In this document: piece by piece, positions 34,021 to 39,568 of the stretch
Numbering within the stretch: position 1 is the first letter of the stretch
Layout of the letters: every line of letters starts with the position of its first letter
Program-made: the position numbers and the translations under genes
Source: DASZHC01 sp035938215
Lineage (GTDB): Bacteria > Verrucomicrobiota > Verrucomicrobiia > Chthoniobacterales > JAFAMB01
Length of the DNA: 39,568 bases
Reading direction: 5' to 3'
Assembly (NCBI GenBank): GCA_035938215.1
Contig: DASZHC010000033.1
Coordinates: 1 to 39,568, forward strand
Notes under the pieces: model-generated
What the model saw: only the letters and a program-made list of their open reading frames with translations
Told to the model about the DNA's origin: nothing
Database searches by the model: none

Positions 34021-35205
34021 ATGCCGAAGGTGCCTATCATCATGCCGCAACTCGGCGAATCGATCGCCGAAGCTACCGTCGTTCAACTCAGTGTGAAAGT
34101 TGGCGATCACGTCGCCACAGACCAGGAAGTAATCGAGGTGGAAACGAATAAAGCGGTGATGAGCGTGATAACACCTTGCCAGGGTGTGATCCAAAGCTTT
34201 TCGGCAGAAGTCAATGAGACATATCCCGTTGGAAGTACTCTCGGCTATGTCGAGGCTTCGGAAGAAGATGCCGCCCGTCTGGCTAAGGCTGCGTCGGTAT
34301 CCCCTGATCAAATCGGGACCGACAAGCTGGTCGATCAATGCGCCGAGACTGCCGAGTCGCATGCTGCTCGTGACAGGGAGGTCCCGGTTGGCTATGCAGG
34401 ATCATCTTTCGTATCTGCCCGCCTGAGAGCGCGAATCCAGGAACTCGGCATTCATCCGACGGACGTGGGCGTGGTAGCGGGAAGCGGCGTCGGCGGTCGC
34501 GTCACCAACGCTGATTTCGAAGCTTATCTCGATCATCTGAGCCAACGCCCTTCGAAGAAGGCTTCCCCGATGCGCTTGGCAGTCGCCGATTCAATGCGTC
34601 GAAGCTGGACGCGACCGTTAGCGACTCTGGGCGTTTCCGTTTCGCTCGAGCCGATCCTTGCACACCGCAAAACGTTATCCCCTTCCCCCGGGCCCGCACT
34701 ATACTTGGCAAAAGCGGTGGCTATCGCCCTCTCTGAATTTCCACAGTCGGCGGGACTTCTGATTGGAGACAAAATCTTCCTGCCAAGCTCAATCGATATC
34801 GGCGTGGCCGTCGAGGTCGAAGATGGGATTGTCGTCCCGGTCTTCGCAAACCTGGATAAACAGCCGCTTGCCGAGCTCCCTGGCCTATACAAAAAGTTTT
34901 TGCAGGCGGCGAAAGATAAACGGCTGCCGGACGAGGCTAAAAGGCCGGCGATTGCGTCAGTCACCAATTTTGGGACTCTGGGTGTGCATTGGGCGACCCC
35001 GATCCCGCTTCCCAACGAGACCCTGATCGTCGGGCTCGGTTATGGAGAAATGCGCCCGTTCTGGGACGAGAAGTCAGGCCAGTTCGTGCCGCGCCTCCAG
35101 GCCGAGTTGACGATCAGTTTCGATCATCGCGTCATCGATGGGGGCCAGTCCGGACGCCTGGTTCGTAGGATTCTGGCGCTCCTGGCAAAGCCGGAATTGC
35201 TTTAG
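34021..35205 (+). CDS. 2-Oxo acid dehydrogenase E2 (dihydrolipoamide acyltransferase)
   Basis: 394 aa. A single N-terminal lipoyl domain with lipoyl-Lys44 in VETNKAVMSV (the common form is ETDKA). There is a peripheral-subunit-binding domain around residues 130-170 (SARLRARIQELGIHPTDVGV, VGGRVTNADFEAYL) and a C-terminal catalytic acetyltransferase domain with active-site His369 and Asp373 in SFDHRVIDGG. It forms the core of the complex and transfers acyl groups to CoA. It is the third gene of the E1alpha-E1beta-E2 operon. The stop codon lies inside the left arm of a strong hairpin, likely the operon terminator. Confidence 0.92.
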   Translation: MPKVPIIMPQLGESIAEATVVQLSVKVGDHVATDQEVIEVETNKAVMSVITPCQGVIQSFSAEVNETYPVGSTLGYVEASEEDAARLAKAASVSPDQIGTDKLVDQCAETAESHAARDREVPVGYAGSSFVSARLRARIQELGIHPTDVGVVAGSGVGGRVTNADFEAYLDHLSQRPSKKASPMRLAVADSMRRSWTRPLATLGVSVSLEPILAHRKTLSPSPGPALYLAKAVAIALSEFPQSAGLLIGDKIFLPSSIDIGVAVEVEDGIVVPVFANLDKQPLAELPGLYKKFLQAAKDKRLPDEAKRPAIASVTNFGTLGVHWATPIPLPNETLIVGLGYGEMRPFWDEKSGQFVPRLQAELTISFDHRVIDGGQSGRLVRRILALLAKPELL

Positions 35206-35248
35206 CCTGGGAATTTCGCGAGCGCTTTGGCTCGTGAAATTTCCAGGC
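35205..35248. terminator. Hairpin at the end of the E1-E2 operon
   Basis: gcctgggaatttcgcgag (from 35205) is almost perfectly inverse to ctcgtgaaatttccaggc (to 35248), loop cgctttgg. It shares the core cgagcgctttggctcg (inverse) with the hairpin before clpB. There is no U-run, so termination is plausible but not typical. Confidence 0.55.
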
Positions 35249-35265
35249 TAGGCTAGGAGTTCAGG

Positions 35266-38043
35266 TTGTACATTATGAGCGTGAATCGCTCTCCAGCCTG
35301 TTCGTTAGTCCTCCTATGGATTTTTGCCTCCGGGGTTTTCGCCCAGCCAAACCCTGCCAACCTTCCTGCAAACAGCCGGTCATTTGACTTTTACGAGAGC
35401 GGTCCATATCGCTCAGAGGTTGTTCGGCCTTCGGATTTTTTCGGTTACGGACCGGGCGAATTTCTCACGACATTTGCGCTTTATGAGTCGTTGCTGCGCG
35501 ACTACGGACGTCACTCTGACCGGCTCCGCATCTTTCGGCTCGGCAAAACTCCCGAACATCGGACCCTTTACCTGCTGGCGATAAGTTCTCCAGCGAATCT
35601 GGCTCACTTGGGGCAAATTAAAGAGCAACTTGCAAGCTTGGCTGATCCTCGAAAGTCAAACGCGGGCGATCTGGAAAACGCAATCCAAACGGCGCCGGTC
35701 GCGGTCTGGCTTTCCTATAGTATTCACGGTGATGAATCTGCCGCATTTGAGGCAGGAATCCAGGTCCTCTACCAGCTTTTGGCTTCGGACGATCAAGCCA
35801 TCAAAGATGCCCTGGATCACACGGTCGTCCTGATCAATCCATGTCAAAACCCGGATGGTCACGAACGCTTTGCCACCTGGTACAATGCACACGGCGACGC
35901 CCGCCCGGAACATTACGCCTACGAGCACGACGAACCATGGAGCATCGACGGGCGGCTAAATCACAACTTCTTTGATCTTAACCGAGACCTTATTTCGCTC
36001 TCTCAACCCGAATCCCGGATCGCATCCAGAGCTTTCCTGGAATGGCATCCTCAGGTCCTCGCCGATCATCACGGGCAAACCAAAGAATACTTCTTCCCCC
36101 CGCCCGCGCTTCCCATCAATCCGAATCTGCCGGCAAAAACAACAACCAAATGGCTCCAAACCTTTGGCAAAGCCAATGCTGCAGCCTTTGATCGATATGG
36201 CTGGCCCTATTTCGTTCGTGAGTTGTTCGATCTCTTTTATCCTGGATACTGGGATACTTGGTCCTCCCTGCATGGAGCGACCGGAATGACTTATGAAACA
36301 GACGGAGGCGGTGTGCTGGGATATCGCTGGTATCGAGACGACGGGACCGTATTGACTCTTCGTGACGGTATTGCGAAGCATTTTACGGCAGATCTTTCCA
36401 CCGTTCTCACAGCCGCCGCAAATCGCGAAGAGCGGCTGCGAGACTATCGTGATTTCTTCGAAGCTTCCGTCAAAGACCCTCATCGAAAACGCTATGTCAT
36501 TCCAGATCCAGATTCTCCGACGGCTAGGGAACTTTTGGCGCTGTTGCAACTGCAGGGTATAGAAGTTTCCCGGACGAATCGCGAAGTGCTTCTTATAAGG
36601 GGAACGGATCGTTACGGCCGCGATTTCACTGACAAAACGATTCCTGCCGGTTCCTATGTTGTCGATTCGGCTCAGCCATACGGTCGAATGGCCACGACGC
36701 TCCTCGATTTGGAAACTCCCGAGGATCCGGAGTTTCTGACGCGGCAGGAGAAGCATCGAAGAGCGAACGAAAAGAAGGGAACCGAGGAAACGAAAGAGGA
36801 TTACGAGTTCTACGACGTGACCTCCTGGTCACTACCTCTCGCGATGGGGGTCGAGACTTACTCCACGGAGCAGCCGATTCAAGCCGATAGGGTTGATCCG
36901 ATTGGCGACCAGCAGAAGTCCTCTCGTACACCGTCGGCCGACGGACGAGAGGCTCCGTCGCGGACTCACCTGCCCGGCGGGGTTGCCTACGGATTTGAAT
37001 CAAGATCACGGCATTCGACGCAGATGGCTGTTGACCTTCTCCAACGCGGATATCGTGTTGAGACTTCAAACGATATGTTTCGTGCCGGGGGACAGGATTT
37101 TCCAAGAGGCAGTTTCATTCTTCGAACGGAGCGAAATCCGGCCGATCTATCGGGAGTTCTAGGGCGCTTTGCTGACCAGTATGGAGTATTGGTGAAGCCA
37201 ATATCGTCCGCACTTTCGGATGACAATGACCCTGGCATCGGTTCGGAAAAAATCTTTTCACTGAAAGTTCCTAAGGTCGCGATACTGGCAGGAGAACCCG
37301 CCAATCAAACCAGCTACGGGCTGTTGAAATTTCTCCTGGAACAGCAGTATGGACTTGACCTCGTACCGGTACCGCTCTCGGAGGTGACCACGGATGTTCT
37401 TCAACATTTTAACGTTCTGATTCTGCCAAACGGCGAAGCGTCTGAATATAAGAAGGAGCTTGAAGAGGACCAGTTGGATGACTTGCGTGACTGGGTAAGC
37501 CAGGGAGGCGTGTTGATCTGCATGGGAGGCTCCAGCGAATTCGCCGCCGATCCCGAAACGAAATTGACCTCGTCCCGCATTCTAGGTGCCGGCGAAAACT
37601 CTGACAAATCGACGGAAGAGAGAGCCAAAAAACAAAAAGAGCCGGGCGAAAAGAAAGGTTCACAGGATCGTAAACCTCTCGAAGTGCCAGGTGCTATCGT
37701 GCGCGCCCACGTAAATCGCGACCATTTCTTAACCATAGGGTATGAGGATGAGGATTTGCCTCTCCTTGTGCAGGGTAACGTTTTCTTCGAACGAAGCGAG
37801 ACAGGCGCCAACGTTCTCACTTTTGAGGGGGACAAGCTGAAGATCAGCGGCTTTTTTTGGGAAGGTAACACGGAAGAATCGCTGCGCGGCACCTCGGCAC
37901 TGATCGAAGAGCCTATCGATAAAGGACGGGTAATTCTTTTCAATTCCGAGCCGGGATTTCGAATGATCTGGACTTCCAGCGTCCGGCTCTTACTCAACGC
38001 AATTGTTTACGGGCCTTCGGAGTCGAATAAAACTGGCAACTGA
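35266..38043 (+). CDS. Secreted M14-family zinc carboxypeptidase-like protein
   Basis: A 925-aa protein with a Sec signal (CSLVLLWIFASGVFAQ). The M14 domain at about 60-380 has zinc ligands His154 and Glu157 in SIHGDESAA, a later His in LADHHGQTKEYF, and NFFDLNRD for substrate carboxylate binding. After ~550 a low-complexity linker leads to a GATase1-like C-terminal region (VAILAGEPANQTSYGLLKFL, LRDWVSQGGVLICMGG) with a charged insert (EERAKKQKEPGEKKG). AGGAG at 35255-35259 is 6 nt before TTG 35266, so the TTG may be the true start; ATG 35275 is the alternative. It probably degrades peptides in the periplasm. Confidence 0.82.
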   Translation: MYIMSVNRSPACSLVLLWIFASGVFAQPNPANLPANSRSFDFYESGPYRSEVVRPSDFFGYGPGEFLTTFALYESLLRDYGRHSDRLRIFRLGKTPEHRTLYLLAISSPANLAHLGQIKEQLASLADPRKSNAGDLENAIQTAPVAVWLSYSIHGDESAAFEAGIQVLYQLLASDDQAIKDALDHTVVLINPCQNPDGHERFATWYNAHGDARPEHYAYEHDEPWSIDGRLNHNFFDLNRDLISLSQPESRIASRAFLEWHPQVLADHHGQTKEYFFPPPALPINPNLPAKTTTKWLQTFGKANAAAFDRYGWPYFVRELFDLFYPGYWDTWSSLHGATGMTYETDGGGVLGYRWYRDDGTVLTLRDGIAKHFTADLSTVLTAAANREERLRDYRDFFEASVKDPHRKRYVIPDPDSPTARELLALLQLQGIEVSRTNREVLLIRGTDRYGRDFTDKTIPAGSYVVDSAQPYGRMATTLLDLETPEDPEFLTRQEKHRRANEKKGTEETKEDYEFYDVTSWSLPLAMGVETYSTEQPIQADRVDPIGDQQKSSRTPSADGREAPSRTHLPGGVAYGFESRSRHSTQMAVDLLQRGYRVETSNDMFRAGGQDFPRGSFILRTERNPADLSGVLGRFADQYGVLVKPISSALSDDNDPGIGSEKIFSLKVPKVAILAGEPANQTSYGLLKFLLEQQYGLDLVPVPLSEVTTDVLQHFNVLILPNGEASEYKKELEEDQLDDLRDWVSQGGVLICMGGSSEFAADPETKLTSSRILGAGENSDKSTEERAKKQKEPGEKKGSQDRKPLEVPGAIVRAHVNRDHFLTIGYEDEDLPLLVQGNVFFERSETGANVLTFEGDKLKISGFFWEGNTEESLRGTSALIEEPIDKGRVILFNSEPGFRMIWTSSVRLLLNAIVYGPSESNKTGN

Positions 38044-38055
38044 AAATCCCGCAGA

Positions 38056-38217
38056 CTAGTTCGGACCGACCAGCAGTTTCGCAAGTAGTTGGCACAGGCC
38101 ATTCCAGATCCGCGGATCAAACTGAATATAAAGCGCGGTGCAGACAAGAAGCATTAGACAACCTGTTTTGACCTCTCTCATTGGAATCGCAAGAATGATA
38201 AGCAAGTCCCATGCCAT
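38056..38217 (-). CDS. Small membrane peptide (53 aa, or 41 aa from the inner ATG)
   Basis: ATG 38217 (MAWDLLIILAIPMREVK) or ATG 38181 (MREVKTGCLMLLVCTALYIQ) to TAG at 38056. One hydrophobic helix with a Cys pair is followed by an amphipathic end (WNGLCQLLAKLLVGPN). It looks like a genuine short gene by composition. No function is known. It is convergent with the M14 gene (12-nt gap). An AT-rich near-palindrome lies directly upstream. Confidence 0.5.
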   Translation of the reverse strand: MAWDLLIILAIPMREVKTGCLMLLVCTALYIQFDPRIWNGLCQLLAKLLVGPN

Positions 38218-38232
38218 TATACGCGTTATTAC

Positions 38233-38259
38233 ATAAGTATCTTATAGTAAGTAACTTAT
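38233..38259. promoter_or_regulatory. AT-rich 27-bp near-palindrome upstream of the small membrane peptide
   Basis: ATAAGTATCTTA-TAG-TAAGTAACTTAT: the two 12-nt arms are inverse with two mismatches, in the most AT-rich stretch of the right end. It could be an operator over the minus-strand promoter of the 41/53-aa gene. Confidence 0.4.
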
Positions 38260-38455
38260 ACGTTACATATCTCTGGATCGCGACTCAATTCTGCAAGCCC
38301 ATCGTCCCATTTCCGAACAGGACAACTTCCCATTTTCGGGATGAACACCATTGCTGGCCGATCCTGGGGTTCCGGCCGCTCCCTCGGCGCTGTGAAATGG
38401 TGTTGCGCCGACTCGCCCGAAGAGGGGATTCGTTCATTTCAGGTGTGATCGCCGG
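38260..38455. other. Spacer with a long-range inverted repeat
   Basis: No gene is seen. aacaccatt (38344-38352) is inverse to aatggtgtt (38396-38404), enclosing a GC-rich segment (ggccgatcc...ccggcc). This could be a structured RNA or a worn repeat; nothing more can be said. Confidence 0.3.
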
Positions 38456-39043
38456 CTAGCGATCGGTCGACTTGATACGGTGCTGCCGGTCGCTGCGTTG
38501 GAATCTTCGCGTCACAATGACCAGGCGCGAGGGACCCTGAGCGAGCCGCCGAATTTGTGTCGCTTCATAGTCGTTTATCGCCGGACTGATCCTTGGATCC
38601 AATCGGCGCATCTCGGTACAAACCGTATGATGATAAGCGCGCATGAATTCGCGCTTGGCCTCCTCGGTCATGGCGCCGTCCGCAAGCTTGAGAAGATATA
38701 CCGCGCGCGGCATTCGTTCGGCGACGACTCGCAATTCAAGCAAACGCGCCTGCATTTTTGCCAACTCCACTGGCGACAATTGCACTTTCGGAGCGGACGC
38801 ACCTCGCGTAGCCGACTCAGGGTTCAACAAATTGATAGGGGCCGGCAATCGCAATTCCGCAGGTGCAACTGGAAGCGTCGTTGAATCTGGCAGCAATTCG
38901 GGCGCAGCCTGAGGCTCCGGACTTCCGGAGGCAGCGGGCAAAGGAGCTTGCTTTTCATCGTTCGGTGAAGCCTGAGGTTGTTGTGCCAAAGCACATACCA
39001 TCACAAGAACGGTGAACAACGCGACTCGAATAAAAACCCTCAT
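38456..39043 (-). CDS. Secreted/periplasmic hypothetical protein with Pro-rich linker
   Basis: 195 aa with an N-terminal signal peptide (VFIRVALFTVLVMVCALAQQ, cleavage after ALA), then a Pro/Ala/Glu-rich unstructured linker to about residue 75. A compact helical domain follows (SPVELAKMQARLLELRVVAE; MTEEAKREFMRAYHHTVCTE) ending in a basic tail. No named family is recognised. Start ATG 39043. It is separated by about 165 nt from the upstream partial gene on the same strand. Confidence 0.65.
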   Translation of the reverse strand: MRVFIRVALFTVLVMVCALAQQPQASPNDEKQAPLPAASGSPEPQAAPELLPDSTTLPVAPAELRLPAPINLLNPESATRGASAPKVQLSPVELAKMQARLLELRVVAERMPRAVYLLKLADGAMTEEAKREFMRAYHHTVCTEMRRLDPRISPAINDYEATQIRRLAQGPSRLVIVTRRFQRSDRQHRIKSTDR

Positions 39044-39207
39044 TCGAACCAGCTTCTTCGGGGCTTAATTCGTAACAACAATTCGGCTACCACCGGTAGA
39101 GTGCACCCGGAAACCGACTCGAGCAAGAAATCCAGGTGCAACAAGAATCCTAGTGTCCGGTCCCCGAAATAACACGATAGAAAAGTATAGCCCATCGTGG
39201 CTCCTGC

Positions 39208-39568
39208 TTACAGCGCATAATCCCCCCAGTACCGCTGAATCTCCAAGGTTCGAGCCAACCGCGCGAGCTCTTCCAATGCCTCCCCGATTGCGTGATAACG
39301 GTCGACGAGATCCAGCGTCCACACGGGTGCTTCCAGGCTCTGGTTCAATAGGATTCGGCTTACGGCTATTTTTTCGACTGCCTGATCTACGGCAGCCAAC
39401 GCACCACGGAGGCTTGGAAACTCGCGGCGGCAATCACCCCGTCGAAAGCATTCGGCAAGCACGTCCAGTATCTGCTCAAACTCTATTTCCAGGCGCTCGA
39501 ACTGCGGGCGCAGGATCGGTTCCGTGATTTCCGGCAAGAGATGTCTGCGATAGACCAACTCCGTAGTC
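39208..39568 (-). CDS. C-terminal part of a gene running off the right edge (possible FUSC-like transporter)
   Basis: The minus-strand frame is open from the window end (TELVYRRHLLPEITEPILRP) to a stop at 39208. It is helical throughout with leucine-rich amphipathic helices (FERLEIEFEQILDVLAECFR; YHAIGEALEELARLARTLEI), ending WGDYAL. This resembles the soluble C-terminal helices of FUSC/aromatic-acid-exporter-type proteins, but the membrane part is outside the window, so the family is only a guess. The ATG at 39558 is probably internal. Confidence 0.5.
   Translation of the reverse strand, partial: TTELVYRRHLLPEITEPILRPQFERLEIEFEQILDVLAECFRRGDCRREFPSLRGALAAVDQAVEKIAVSRILLNQSLEAPVWTLDLVDRYHAIGEALEELARLARTLEIQRYWGDYAL

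Noticed and set aside
35956..36756. 266-codon minus-strand frame opposite the M14 peptidase
   Set aside because: Shadow of the peptidase zinc-binding domain; no motif of its own.
38211..38459. 82-codon plus-strand frame near the right end
   Set aside because: It crosses the AT-rich palindrome and an inverted repeat; composition is not protein-like.
39065..39433. Minus-strand 122-codon frame overlapping the right-edge gene
   Set aside because: Arg/Pro-rich out-of-phase reading of the partial gene; the neighbouring frame is far more protein-like.

Overview
The window looks like a chromosomal segment of a soil verrucomicrobium (Spartobacteria/Chthoniobacterales type, Udaeobacter-like). This is inference from several traits together: a Mpa/Dop (Pup-system) gene pair outside Actinobacteria, moderately high GC, few clear Shine-Dalgarno sites, many short palindromic intergenic repeats, and the general gene repertoire. 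No rRNA or marker gene is present to settle the taxonomy.

Region by region. 1-5.4 kb is a gene graveyard. It holds a cation P-type ATPase piece, a lactate permease tail broken by a frameshift and a 274-bp TA-flanked element, a GxxExxY remnant, an internally deleted 6-phosphofructokinase and a frameshifted MFS gene. Among these sit a few intact-looking genes: a nucleotidyltransferase/partner pair, a 302-aa protein with a HEPN-like R-x4-H motif, and a 42-aa membrane peptide. 5.5-14.5 kb carries glutaminase, an alpha/beta hydrolase, a tight RND efflux plus GltS operon, and HdeD. Glutaminase, a Glu symporter and HdeD together suggest acid adaptation. 14.6-19.1 kb carries a lipoprotein hydrolase split by one in-frame TAG, an MFS exporter and a LysR regulator, with short repeats at the gene starts.

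19.5-22.95 kb is a visibly more AT-rich minus-strand cluster of unrecognised genes around a ComEC-like metallo-beta-lactamase hydrolase. A 16-bp perfect palindrome lies upstream, and a tRNA-Ala(CGC) stands at its edge. This is the best candidate in the window for an undescribed system, possibly a defence or conflict cassette, although its function is unproven. 23-25.6 kb has a metallophosphoesterase whose apparent start codon lies inside a miniature element, a 3-hydroxybutyrate dehydrogenase-like SDR and a small coiled-coil protein.

25.6-31.7 kb is a minus-strand protein quality-control block: Mpa/ARC ATPase, Dop, then ClpB. No Pup/UBact, 20S proteasome or PafA gene is visible here. Divergent from it, 32.0-35.2 kb encodes the E1alpha, E1beta and E2 subunits of a 2-oxo acid dehydrogenase complex, followed by a secreted M14-family metallopeptidase (35.3-38.0 kb). 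The right end has a 41/53-aa peptide, a secreted proline-rich protein and the C-terminal part of a gene that runs off the window.

Three copies of a ~97-bp miniature inverted-repeat element with TA flanks, two copies of an ~85-bp repeat and two copies of a hairpin with a shared core are scattered through the window.
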